Shown: positions 44,446 to 55,749 of the stretch, piece after piece
How positions within the stretch are numbered: position 1 is the stretch's first letter
How the letters are laid out: the number at the start of each line of letters is the position of its first letter
Assembly (NCBI GenBank): GCA_902702965.1
Contig: CACRXP010000010.1
Span: forward strand, 1,279,570 to 1,343,569
Reading direction: 5' to 3'
DNA: 64,000 nt
Source: Spirometra erinaceieuropaei
Taxonomy: Eukaryota > Platyhelminthes > Cestoda > Diphyllobothriidea > Diphyllobothriidae
Translations under genes and position numbers: made by a program
Notes under the pieces: model-generated
The model's database searches: none
What the model was told of the DNA's origin: nothing
The model's input: the letters and a program-made list of their open reading frames with translations, nothing else

Positions 44446-44461
44446 ACATATATATATATAA

Positions 44462-45765
44462 ACACGTACATCAGCTGGAAAGAAGATGAGACAACTGGTT
44501 CGTCTATCATATTAATGTTACACATACGTCTTCTTTTTTGTCATCAGAGTAGTGAATGGCTGTTCATGCTACTGTTCGACAAATGAACACCGACCTGCCT
44601 GTTTCTTTGCTGAGTGGCTCTGACATCTTCATGAGTGAATGGTTTCCGTTGGGTTCGTCGTAAATTCAGAAAAAGCATCGGAGGAAACCATCAATAGTGT
44701 CGATAAAATGGACAGATGTGAAAATGGGTTGACTATACAGAAATGTCTTAGAGTTGTGAAAATTCCCATAGCAAAAGTCAGAAGACGAGGTGGCGAGCAA
44801 ACGTTGCTATCGATAACTTATTTCCACGCCGGTACAGTTAGGTAACTGTTATATATATTTATATTTAGAAAGGTGAAGTTCTTTGGGAAACAGCAAAATT
44901 TTATTGTGAATTTTCGAGACTGGTTCCCCAGCTCGCCACCTCTTCTTCTGAATGTAGAAATGTATATGCACATCATCGTGATAGGAGCGGTCGCTAAGCA
45001 GATTACGCAAAGAACTCGCTCAGTTGTGTCTTGTGGTTCATTCCAGAGCCCTCAGAAGCACGCCCGTAGACCTATAAGTCAGCAATGAGCACTCTAATCT
45101 ATCTGTTGTTAGAGGCCCGCGTTTGTATGTTAGTTGTGTGTTTTAGTAAGATGAAGAATACTGATCGAGTACCGGCAAATACACAAATGGTTCCGGTGCT
45201 TGATCGGCCTCCATTTGTCTCACAGATTGATGTATGCTGTTTCCGCCTTTTCTTGACACGAATGTATAGTAGGCATCCGGAGACGTCCATAAGCATTTAT
45301 AGCAGACGATGGTTCAACTGATGTTTTGTTCCTTTTCAGATCTAGCCAAATCATATTAATAGTCTTTACCCTAATATACCGTGGACTATGCATATTCGTC
45401 CTTCAGTACTGGTAGACGTTCAAAAATGCAGTCAAAGTAGGCAGACAGGTTTAGGATTAAATTCCAAACAGACCATTATACGAGCCTGAAGGCAATGGAG
45501 CTATTTAGAATCTCCACAAGAATCACTCCGAAAGACAACGCATATCAAAGAGCCCCACTGAACAAGAAAAAGTTCTGACAGCGTATCTGCACAGCGCAAA
45601 GGTGCATAGCAAAAAAGCCGTGAGGTGCGAATTTGTAATTCGTTTGTCCATCGTATTTTGGAACTTTGCCCCTGGAAGGGTTGCATTCTAAAATTAACCT
45701 AGGTCATCAATAAAAAAGATCTGGACCGAGGGGTAAAGTAAAGAGAACGATTTTGGAAGGGGTAC
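44462..45765. other. stretch with no supported feature
   Basis: Only chance-length frames. Confidence 0.45.
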
Positions 45766-46327
45766 GTGAAGGATGCTTACTTTCGGGATGAGATTGTATG
45801 GAATGATGAGGCTGCATTTAAACCAAATGGTCCACTTAACTGGGAGCCTGACGATCTGCATGTCACGGTGAAGTATGATTTTATTTTTCCCGGGGCATGG
45901 GTTAATTTTGCCATTCACTTTGATACCACTGTTTCTGTTCCTGTCTACAGGTGTTATAGTGTTCCTCTTTATTTGAACTTGCTGCAAATAATCTTTCATG
46001 TCGAGCATTAAGGAGGGGCGTAAGCTTTATTTTCGACGGGCCTGATGTAAGGTCTTTATCTGATGAGCTCTCGCCAAACTGAGGGATGAAACTAGCTCAT
46101 CCTCTTCGTTCACCAGAACTAGCAAATCTAGAGTTTGATGAGGATATCTCATAGATAAAGTTTGTGCTACGGAGCTGACAGCGGTCACGGAATCTAAAGT
46201 ATCTATTGAACAAGAACGCACTCAAATACCTGATGAACTACTTCTAGAGGTTTGCGATCCCATTGTTTTACGTTATCAGCGGCACCTGAACCAGAGCGCA
46301 CAGCAGTTTAAAAAAATGCATCGCTAA
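45766..46327 (+). mobile_element. mariner-like (Tc1/mariner) transposase relic
   Basis: The first part (45766-46008) reads RDEIVWNDEAAFKPNGPLN, the segment with the first catalytic Asp (the WNDE box), then AWVNFAIHFDTT. The second part, in another frame (46142-46327), reads GYLIDKVCATEL, then IPDELLLEVCDPIVLRYQR and NQSAQQFKKMH, which fits the C-terminal end of these transposases. The middle with the second Asp (DGAPPH-type box) and third acidic residue is not readable. Frame changes and stops mark it as dead. No inverted repeats were identified around it, and it is not evidently linked to the TA-flanked foldback elements. Confidence 0.7.
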
Positions 46328-46425
46328 ACAGTTACTCGTGTCTGCGGATTTGAAAAGAAAAATATATTTTGATAAAGATGGTTTTAAAATTATCCGAAAT
46401 GTAAGTCGGGTTTCTGGGATACGTT

Positions 46426-46929
46426 GTGGATACAGATGCATTTCGGACAAAAGCACTTATTTCAGTGCGTCCAGTTGATCCTCTTCTCTGCGACATCTAT
46501 TTAGCAAATCGAGTAGCCCACATTTATCCTACAAGGCGCGTCTTGTTTTCTTTCTGTTCATTGTGTTACACTGATGAACTAATCACGGATAAAGACGCAG
46601 GCCACAATTTTTGCCGCACAAATGAGCCCGTTACATCCCATGGGCTCTCACACGGTCATTTCGGTCTAGTTTTGCTCGATCAAGCCCGGCAAGCGTGGGT
46701 AAACCTACTGTTCACCAAGCAGGACACTAGAGTTGCACAAAGATGCAATATATCCGGTCTTTCAAGCAAGCATCTGAGGTATCACTTTCCATTCGTGCTC
46801 TGCTCTCTACAGCATAATAAGTTATTTTCTACTACTGTTAAGTCCGCTAACGTCATTAGGGCTAGTTATCCTTGGTTAAGCCGAATAAACCAACAGGGAA
46901 TTGTAATCAGTTCGGGCAAGCCTACCTAA
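46426..46929 (+). other. unassigned 167-codon ORF
   Basis: Among the longest uninterrupted frames. Starts at GTG and has no motif that I recognise. A frame of this length is expected about once by chance in a window of this size, so it is listed only as a candidate. Confidence 0.2.
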
Positions 46930-47832
46930 AAGTCTACTGACTGTGGTAGTGCAATTTGGTCAGCCCGTCCAATATGTAGTTAACGCCGGTCCGGCAGAAT
47001 TTGCCCAATTGACTTTTGACTACTTTTTCCTGGCGAATTATGTAGCCTGTTTATGACACCTCGCATTAGTTGAAAAAAGCGATGCCGAGTGGGAGGTTCA
47101 TTAGGTGATACGCCTTTCAAGCCGCAGCTTTGGAGAAATCTGTCAGCATCTGTAGACAAGGATATGCGATAGAAGTTCGGATCCTGATTGTCAGGTGGCG
47201 TAGAATGTCACCTAGGCTGACCACTAGTTCGACTTCGGCAAACCAGCTGCAAGATTCGTGATTATCAAACGATCTCTCACTCATCTGTCTGCCGCTGAAA
47301 CTCCGCTGTGCCAGTGTGCGGCAGAGGTGTATCATGTCACTCAAAGCCTGTAAATAACATAATCGGACTTTGCCTTGATGATAAGGGAGACGGAAACAGT
47401 AGCGCTGATAACTAAAGACTTTTAATACAGACAGTTTACTGAACGACCCAGCTCGGAATTATACACAGCCGAAAAGCTTACTAGTGATGCTAGATTCATG
47501 GAAAACGCATGACAGCAAACCCTGTTTCTTCAAATGAATTGCCGTAATTCCCCTGTCACGTTAGCTCCCCAATTCCCATTACCGATTACTGGTCAACAGT
47601 GTGAACATAATTATGTTTTCAGTAACTTATCGAGACTATGTATGAGCAAGTTACTTCGGTAAAATAGTCGGTCGCTTGCGTTTTTCTAGCGCATAAAAGT
47701 AACGTCACTGCCTTGTTTTATGCAGTTGCCGGCCCCATACTGTTTCTTTGTTTGTCTTAACTTCTAGGGTGCTGAATAGACCATTTTAATGTCAATGAAA
47801 AGTCCATAGTTTAATATGCGAAAAACAACTTT

Positions 47833-48315
47833 TTGGCAAACACTAGCAATGATGATGAAACTGCGCAATTGACGACCGGGATTTGGACGATCAGGCAACC
47901 GTCACACGAACTACGACCATCGGCAATCAATAAGGGTGGCGGTAACTTTAGTAGGTATGTGGTCGTAGAGCAGCCAAAGTGGGTTCGATGCCTTTATTTA
48001 TTGTTGTCTCTAATGATGGGTTTAAAGGTTAATATGAACTGTCAGAAAAACAAAACTGTTGTTTCACCGATTTCGTCTCCTTCAAAAGTGTTCTGTTCAG
48101 GGATATCTGCGAAAATGCACTTTACCCCCATTGGACATGTTGTTCGGAAACCCATCCCACGGCACTTCAGTGCATTCCTCACTATGAGAAATCTAACGTG
48201 CTTAAAACTGTCAAGAGGCGCTAAGCGTTGTGGATTGTGGAGTTTCCGGCTGACGGCACAACTCAGACCTCGCAATTTGCCCTGTGTGCGTTTTCGTGAA
48301 ATAGCCGACTTGTAG
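47833..48315 (+). other. unassigned 160-codon ORF
   Basis: Open frame with a basic C-terminal half; starts at TTG, no splice support, no motif. It may be chance. A 77-codon minus-strand frame overlaps it. Confidence 0.2.
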
Positions 48316-48349
48316 ACTGCGCGTCAGGCACAATAGTTTCTCCTTAACC

Positions 48350-48800
48350 GTACCTCTACGACACTCGCGAATGTGAGATCCTAGCCGCCCATTTCATTTG
48401 TGCTAAATCCAGATGCGTCATGCAGGGGTCAGATCGTCTGCGTGGCATGCACAGACGGGCCATTTGCGTCATTTAGCTACTGTCCTCAATCCTCGCACCG
48501 GTTTGGATAGTGGACTGATGCCTAGGAGAGGGAAGGGTGAGTGAGGTAGACTCTGAGGGCTACGTTCTCGCGGCAATCAGCACATATTCTTCATCATAAA
48601 CAATCTCACACGCCTTTAAAACGTCACGGTGCGCTTAAAGTCGTAGTTTAAAGGACTACTTTCTGAAAGGATTACTCGGTTCGCCTCTCCTTACGGAAAG
48701 TCAGGCCTCTATGGTTCCTTCTTAATGTGACCTTTATGGCACTCTCACGTATGTGAGATCCAAGCAACTTCTCTTTCTGCCGTGCAAAGTCCTGGTCCAT
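48350..48800. repeat. diverged direct repeat with about 376-bp spacing
   Basis: The segments at about 48359 and 48735 share ACTCGCGAATGTGAGATCC and ACTCTCACGTATGTGAGATCC and weaker similarity for about 70 bp. Confidence 0.35.
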
Positions 48801-48804
48801 TATG

Positions 48805-48970
48805 CGTAGTCCAGCGGTTGAGTTAACACTCCTAGGCACGGGTTAACGCCGTGCCAGCCAACTACGCCCCCTCTCGCCTCCGATCTTCTAACCTCTATTT
48901 TTACTCCGCGCCCAGGATTTTTAGAGGAGAGGGGGTGCGGTAGTTTTAATGCAAGTCAACTGCTAGTATA
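48805..48970 (+). repeat. SINE-B copy F (forward)
   Basis: Head with GTAGTCCAGCGGTTGAG (A-box-like) and GGCACGGGTTAACGCCGTGCC (B-box arm, well paired), then body ending GAGGGGGTGCGGTAGTTTTAA and TGCAAGTCA, matching copies C and D in reverse. Confidence 0.55.
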
Positions 48971-50402
48971 AACTAATTTGTGCACAGGTCACCACCCCCG
49001 CGCCAACTATGCAGTGGGGCATATGAGGGACATCGTCAGCATCGACGGCCGGACTGTCAAAAAGTCCTGTTGAGTCAAAATGCAGATTTCCAAACGACAA
49101 AACATAGACTGACAGTCCAGGTGTTAGAACTGTCAACTTTGGTCTCTCATAGGACGACAGTCTGTCATATTTGAAGTTTATAAGTCGTTAATTGTCTCAG
49201 TTCTGTTTTGATAGTTTAAAAGGTCAAGCTTAAGGAGCAGTTTTCTTAATCCCTACACAAAATGCAAATCAATATAATTCTACTCTTCGGAAAGGGATTA
49301 GCTTCGGAGCACCGGAGGGAACAACAGTTTTTTCATATTTTGAAAGCCTCATCATTTTAATCTTATGGGTTCGGATCCAAACCGAGGTCAACAATCTTTT
49401 CATAGGTGGGTAAAAATGAACGGTTAAAAACGTTCTGATATGGCATTGTGCTTATTTTACAGCAGTCTGTTATGCTTGGTCGTTGTCTTTGTCCTTAGTG
49501 TTTAGATCACCTTTAAGTACAACTTTTTCACAAGTCTAGTTCGTGTATTGCCCAAGAAATCATAGAGCTGTTGACAGCGTTTCTTTCCAGACGCGACTGA
49601 AATTCACGATAGCTTTATCGCATGTCTATTACGTTCCAAGAGTGGCCCATCAGGTGAAGCCAAAAGGCAGAACTGATCTTGGAATAATTAACACTAGATT
49701 AGCTCCAACACATCACCCAGGCACCCCTATTATCTTTAACCGGAAAACAATAGGCGGCGCTTCACAGCATTGTCTATCACAATCAGCGTATTGGTAGGCA
49801 ATTTTTGGATATATTCTCGCTGAATTGGATGACGTAGTATTGTTTGCCGCACAAAACGGATTTAAATGCTCTCTTGAATCTGACTAATATTCACTTACAT
49901 AATTCTTTCGGAGCTTGGCATTTCACTGCCTTAAAATCAACTAAGCACCACCTTGGCACAAGCATGGCCGACGTATGATCGAAATGTCCATTCCTCCGTT
50001 ACCAACGTTGATCCCAACGTAGCCTCGCTCGCACGTTATAAGCCCGGAATCTACTCCCTCTCGCTCTCTGCAGGCAGCATACTTGCTGATCGTCAAATCC
50101 AACGCATAAAAACGGCTGTATTGGGTCGTAACCCATGCTTCTCCATGGTGATTTTAGTCCTTTGTTTATCTTCCGCTTAATTCATAAAATTGTAGTAGAG
50201 GTTCCCAGTTACATTTTTTATTCTCCTTATTTCACTTGTTTTAATGGCCTTCGCGTCTGTAATCATGAGTCTCTATCAGTCTCACTTTGATCTAATGCGG
50301 CCATAATAAGCAGTTGAATAGTTACCACAAAAGTGTTTGACTAATGAATTCTGTTGTCCAGAAAATGTGCGCTTTCCTTTAGGTAAGATTTTAACTTGGC
50401 AG
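48971..50402. other. stretch with no confident feature
   Basis: A 75-codon frame at 49953-50180 reads protein-like text but lacks clear splice borders. Nothing else was recognised. Confidence 0.4.
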
Positions 50403-50546
50403 AGGGCAGTTCCTTGGGTTTACCTCAGTGGTGTCCTTGCTGGTGTTTTTTGTTATTACCGTGAACTTTCTGAAATAACTAGAAATGGTCTTACTCTTGT
50501 CCCTCCCTCCGGAGGACCAGGATGCAAGCTGACAACCGATCGACAG
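50403..50546 (+). CDS. candidate penultimate exon, product unknown
   Basis: An acceptor-like TTTTAACTTGGCAG ends at 50402 and CAG/GTTAAA forms a modest donor at 50547. The 144-nt exon is in phase 0 at both ends and reads a hydrophobic stretch (VPWVYLSGVLAGVFCYY) followed by TRNGLTLVPPSGGPG and a polar end. It joins in frame to the exon at 50775. It could be a membrane-anchored tail. It lies inside the proposed long intron between 37289 and 53226, so it would be a nested gene or shows that the two flanking exons belong to different genes. Confidence 0.35.
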
Positions 50547-50774
50547 GTTAAATTATGAATTACATCATACATTTAGAATATTGTTACCCATTCAAATTTA
50601 CCTAAAATTGTCGTTAGTTGAGTAAGGTCTATTAACCGCCTTAAATAAAGTGGGAAAACACATATGCTCCCGGTAATTTGACCGGTCATTGTGTCTGAAA
50701 AAACTAAAAGGAGAAGGAAACCTAATTAATTTTTTGAAGTATATGGATAAGGACTCCAGCTTTGTTTATTTCAG

Positions 50775-50837
50775 CCTGACTCTTCCTATTGCGATCAATC
50801 GTTAGATGATACCCCTGTCATTCCAACAAACGAATAG
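50775..50837 (+). CDS. candidate terminal exon with stop codon
   Basis: A strong acceptor (TTTGTTTATTTCAG) ends at 50774. Twenty codons (starting PDSSYCDQSLDDTP) run to TAG at 50835-50837 in the phase supplied by the exon at 50403. An AATAAA follows 47 nt downstream. A GTAGAT sequence directly after the stop resembles a donor, so a different splice pattern is possible. Confidence 0.35.
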   Translation, partial: PDSSYCDQSLDDTPVIPTNE

Positions 50838-50884
50838 GTAGATTTTCTTTCGTCTGGTTATGTAAAAAAGCCTATGCCGTTAAA

Positions 50885-50890
50885 ATAAAT
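50885..50890 (+). terminator. poly(A) signal AATAAA
   Basis: Appropriate distance (47 nt) behind the candidate stop codon at 50835-50837. The hexamer alone is weak evidence in AT-rich DNA. Confidence 0.35.
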
Positions 50891-53225
50891 TTCGCATGTT
50901 ATCAGAGATTACCTTTACGACTATACGATTGTCTGTACAAACTCGTTTTATATCGCTCAGTCAACTGCGTGGAGAACATGAAAGCATGTCTACGGATGGA
51001 ATGTCCACTGTTCTACTGAAGTAATCAACTGTGAACAGGAGAACAAGGTTCTCTCAAAAGACAGTGTAGACCGAACATGACATAAATGGTTACGAATTAT
51101 TTCCCGACAGCGTATGTCTGCACCAAGGCCAGTTTTAGGCGATTGGCACAGTTTTCACAGTACAGCCAAATCTTATCAACGAATAAGTGAACTGCGTTTG
51201 TAGAGAGAAATAAAGAAGATAAAAATGATGGTGTTGGTGATGATGATGTTTTTGGTAGTCGTGGTGGTGGGAAAGAGATGGAGGAAGAAAGTAATGCGGC
51301 AAATGCTTCTGTGGGGTGTTCTAGTGAATGAAGATTGGGTTTAAAATGAAAATTTGGCCTAGAAAGGTGTACAAATGCCAGGATACTCATTTAATTTTTG
51401 TTAGTGGCTATACTGGTAGAAATGATTTCTTCTTGTTTGCCTCTGCAAACGTGTCAGCCTGAAAAGAAAGTGGAATCAGTGCTCACGCAGTTCCCACGCT
51501 GTTCACTTGCTTCCGCAATAACCAACCTCTTCTCCGTTTCAGACCGCTAGGTATGCCAGGACGCGATGTAAGCGTCAGAGTCAGCCAGGGCCCTTCTAAT
51601 AGGAAATTCTGATATGCTGTTTTTAAATTGGAACTTCTGGAATGTGAGAGAGATAGGATGTAATTTTTATTGCTTTGTTTTGAAGCGAAACTCTCACAAG
51701 TCTACTTTGCTTTTGCTAATCATGATCTACGGTGGTAACATAGACCATTGAGGAAGGAAATGAGCGAGAGAGGGAGACAGCTGCGTAATAATTATTAATT
51801 ACGTGATTTTGAGTTGATTTTTTCTAATACAGCTCATTTTTTATGGGGTCGTAACCTACCGAGGTCCTACAAGCGAGTTTGCAGTGGATAACCTCACTTT
51901 GTATCTCCATTCTTAAAGCTCATATCCGTTATTGTCTTAGTCGAACTCTACTCAGCCGTCAGCATTTCCGTTAAAATAAATTGTGAATATATTTATGTCA
52001 GAAAGCGAAAACGAATATCGAAACTGCCCAGCGGTACTTTTTTGATCAAGATATTGGTGAGAGACTCGTTTTATGCCATCTTACACACGGTCACAATTCC
52101 AATATTGGCTGTTGTCTGAAGAAAAGTAGGGTGCCTGGTATTTCGTAAACTCATCTGCCTGTCGTCTTTATCCGAAATGACGTTGCGTGTTATCTGAAAA
52201 TGTTTTTTTTTTCACGAAAAATCCGTTTTTGGCTGACTTTTCTGGGACTTCGTGCCCCACTGTTTGTCTGATTTATAACGGGGTATTCAGCCAGTTTTTA
52301 TGGGTAGATGCGGTAAAGTAAAACAGATTTTTTTATTTTTTTGGAGGTATGATTTTAAGGGAACTGATCTGAAATAAATTCCAATCAAGTGGGTAATTTC
52401 CATGTTTCTCTCATGCCGTTTACAATAAGATCGCTGGAGAACGATCCATGTTACATAAGTATAAATTTAATTGAGCGGCTACTGTTGGCGCAGTTTTTGC
52501 TGTTTGTTGAGAAGTAAACAGATGACGAAAAACTAGACGGTGCATGACAGATGCTTCTCAGACAAAATTTGAATGAAGTATGAGGACTCATCTAACATTA
52601 TATTTTTATTAATTAGTCCAGCGGTCAGCAGGTCGCTTGCAAACACAGACACTTAACGGGTAGGAGTAAAGACTCCGTAAAAAATGCATACATCTAATGT
52701 AAACAGTCGCAAACGCATACTGCTCATGGCATTTTCTCATATAAACCGGACTCGACTATGTTTATATGCTTTTCAAGCGAAAGCAAGATTTTCCGCCTCT
52801 CAGGGCATCCTCGTTTTAGAGCTCGATCTGATATGCGGTACACGAATTCTGAAAAGAAAATAAGTGACTGTCTCCCAGCTAAGCCATTTCCGCATGCCGA
52901 AGCAACTTTCAACCTCGTGAACTGTTGTCGATTAAAAATTAGCATGTACTGATGCTCCATATGCGGAACTTAGCACTAATATTATAAATATTCTTCTTAA
53001 TAGCATTCCTCCAGGCCTTTATTATAATGCTGTCCGTAGCACGAAAACGTGCAGTTGCGAATGAGCACATAGTTGTTTAGTGTCCGTTAAGACTTTCCAA
53101 AGGTTTCAGTCAGAGCAGTGTTGCCAGATACCGAAACGCATGCTAGAACTACCTTTAGAAGTAAAAATCTGTTTCTATAATGTCAATACGACACTCCATA
53201 TCACCATTTTCTGCCTTATTTCCAG
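50891..53225. other. stretch with simple repeats and no exon seen
   Basis: Includes a GATGATGATG and GTGGTGGTGG-rich segment at about 51224-51275, whose complement creates a Ser/Pro-rich minus-strand ORF, and a T-rich segment near 52.2-52.3 kb. Nothing else was recognised. Confidence 0.45.
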
Positions 53226-53586
53226 CGAAAGTCGCGTCATCCTAGAGGCTGTAAGTCGGTTTGAAAACGCATACGTCACCTTCTCCGCTTGGCTGGCTGA
53301 ACTGACTTCTCTGAAAGCGTCCGCGCTGGACGGAATTGTGGGTCAACTACCTACGCCTCTCAACTGTGACCTCCCAGTTGGACCTCTGCGCTCCGACAGA
53401 GCCTCCGACTTTGTCAGTACACCAATTAACCCTGTCAATTTGTCCTCTAATTGCGCTGGAATCCTTCCACAAGGATGGACCGACAGTGAAGCAATGCAGA
53501 GCAGTACTATCATGAGTCCCATCGACGTCGCTGAGATAATGTCTCGCGGCAATGCCTGTTTTTTGGCCGTACAGTCGGCAGCCGAG
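53226..53586 (+). CDS. best candidate internal exon, helical protein of unknown family
   Basis: A good acceptor (TTCTGCCTTATTTCCAG) ends at 53225 and a consensus donor GTGAGT starts at 53587. The 361-nt exon needs one carried-in base and gives 120 clean codons. It begins ESRVILEAVSRFENAYVTF and SAWLAELTSLKASALDG, a helix whose spacing of aromatic and leucine residues, with Trp in the middle, recalls helix A of spectrin-type repeats; this is only a pattern. The rest is Ser/Pro/Asn-rich and ends in another helix (PIDVAEIMSRGNACFLAVQS). The phase accepts the exon at 36947-37289, which would give an Asn at the junction. Codon choice is GC-richer than the flanks. Confidence 0.7.
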
Positions 53587-53988
53587 GTGAGTTGTTGTAA
53601 CTTGTCCCAACGCAAACTAAAGCCGGTCTTATAGAAGTAACGCCGCAGTAATGCGAAGCATCTAATTTTCCTGTGTCAATAGTTACGCGTGAGTGATCCC
53701 CTTCTGTCTTTTCTATTTATCTCTGCCTATATTCCTTCTCTTCCTGCACTCCGATGTCAGTTATTAGTCGAGGTTCAAATTGAGTGTCTTCATTAGCTAG
53801 CTCTCTTGGTCCTTCGGCCCAAAGTGAGAACATGTTTTATTTTGCCCATTAGAATGATAACATGCTTAGTATACTTGCTTTGGACCAGAAGAAATATCTT
53901 CCCAGAAATGCGAGGTCAAGTAGTTGCAAGCAAAAGAAAAGCCACTGGGAATGCGCGTCTATACTTTGAATGATTGAGAAATAGTTGC

Positions 53989-54065
53989 TCTAACCCCTTA
54001 TCCTAAACCCTAACCCGTAGCCTTAACTCCTAACCATAACCCCTAACCCTTAACCCCAACCCAAC
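53989..54065 (+). repeat. degenerate telomere-like (CCCTAA)n array
   Basis: About ten imperfect units such as CTAACCCC, CCTAAACCC, TAACCCGTAG and CCTAACCCTTAACCCC. A hairpin, GTTTGGTGTC with GACTACCAAAC, follows at 54067-54097. Confidence 0.75.
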
Positions 54066-54097
54066 AGTTTGGTGTCTTTCTGGTGGGACTACCAAAC

Positions 54098-54808
54098 CGC
54101 ATCTTACCGATAGTAGTTTTTAAACGTTTTAAGTCTTTTCGGTTTTCTTCAACGAGATATCTACTGCGATTTTAAGGATTCACTGCTTCGGACACACCCA
54201 AAGCTACGTACTTATGGCACATGAAAGCGGCTTTTGCTAGTCTAAGTTGATTATAAAAAAACATTGATGTGGACACTTCAATATTGCCTTCAATCTCCAA
54301 GCTTGAAGCTCACGCAACCGACAGCATGATGACAAGTAATCAATAAATTTGTCCAGCTATCAGAATCCTTGTGCACTTGAATGGCCATTGTTGGCTTATT
54401 TTTTGCTACTTATCAGTGACACTGCTCTCTGAATGCGAATTTCCTGTGCGTCAGCTCCTGCGCTCGGGATATCGGAGGCTGATGGCAACAAACGAGATAG
54501 AAATGGACATGCTATTGTCGACTTTGTTTTGAAACTGTTCGGCAAATTTGTGCCAAGTAGTGGTTCTTAAGGACTACAAGATGTTCACACCTACCCGTCT
54601 GGCCGAACATTAACACGTCTGTCCCCCCCGCTTTGTTTAGAAACTGCGACTAAGGGAAGTTGTGGAATATAAGGAGAACATTTCCAACAACTTATCAATT
54701 GTAATAAAGGTTTTCCAAGCAAGTAACAAGTCTACCGCCGTAAATTTCGCTAATTAAGTTACTCTTTTGCCAATGTTTGAGTAGATAGTAAATTAATTCA
54801 ATTACATA
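54098..54808. other. stretch with no supported feature
   Basis: No ORF or repeat was recognised. Confidence 0.5.
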
Positions 54809-55749
54809 CAGTCAGTGACCGACCACATGAATTGTTAACCAAATTCTGAACTGCGTTTTTAGTTGGAAAGGATTACCTAAGTGGTGTTGAGTTACTGATT
54901 ATCGTGCCATATAATCTCATAATATTTCAGTCACATTAGGATGTTGGTTTTTTGAATATACTTTTTGGCCGCCTGAAAAATCACATTCGGCAAGAAATGA
55001 CGGCTTAAATAGTGTGCATTTTTTTCAAATGATGTTCGATGCGCTTTTAAATTCAATGATAATTTATTTAAAACACGCATAAGTATTTCTCTTTCCTGTA
55101 CTCAGCTAATCGCTAATTACGTCTTTCTCTGGCCATTAGTCTGACGATAGTGTACCTTTTTCAATTCCCGAACAATTTGGAGCCCCATGTACCACTGCAT
55201 TTGTGTTTAGGGTTTTCCTTTTAAGTGTTGTAAACGTTCCGTATAAGGAAAATTACCCCTTCGTACATGTCATTAAGCAGATATCCTAAACGGCTCCTAA
55301 ACGTTGGCAGTAAACATGGATTGTGGCCGATACGATGCTGTTCTAATGGCCATTGAGCGGTCTTAAAATTCTTATTATTGGAAATTTTTTAAAACCGAAA
55401 GAAACCCTATCTCCATATCTATAATTGGAAGAAGGCGTAATTTGCTACCAAATGAGCACAAGAAAGAAACAAATTTATGCACTTTTTCAAAAAATACATT
55501 TTATTCTATAAGCTCATCAAGGATCAATTTAAAAAATTCTCATTGATTACGATGCCGTATTTTACCGAGTGAATTTTTTCTAGGCGGCCAAAAAGACGTG
55601 AATTCAAAAGTCCACATTATGTGCGTCTGAAATACTACTAAATTATGCCGCATGACAATCAATAATTCCAACTCACATAAGCAATCCCCCCTAAGCAAAA
55701 ACGCATCTTAGAGTTTTGGTTAACATTTCACTAAATCGGTCACTGACTG
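54809..55749. mobile_element. 941-bp TA-flanked foldback element, best-preserved ends
   Basis: Begins CAGTCAGTGACCGA and ends with its exact reverse complement TCGGTCACTGACTG, bordered by TA at 54807-54808 and 55750-55751. Arms of about 340 bp (to roughly 55150, and from roughly 55395) pair imperfectly; both contain TTTTTGGCCGCC. There is no transposase frame. Same family as 25588-26577. Confidence 0.8.

Noticed and set aside
46426..46929. 167-codon ORF taken as a gene
   Set aside because: Length is within chance for the window and there is no motif, splice border or poly(A) signal. Kept only as an unassigned ORF.
51097..51390. Minus-strand Ser/Pro-rich ORF
   Set aside because: Produced by translation of the complement of GATG and GTGG simple repeats.
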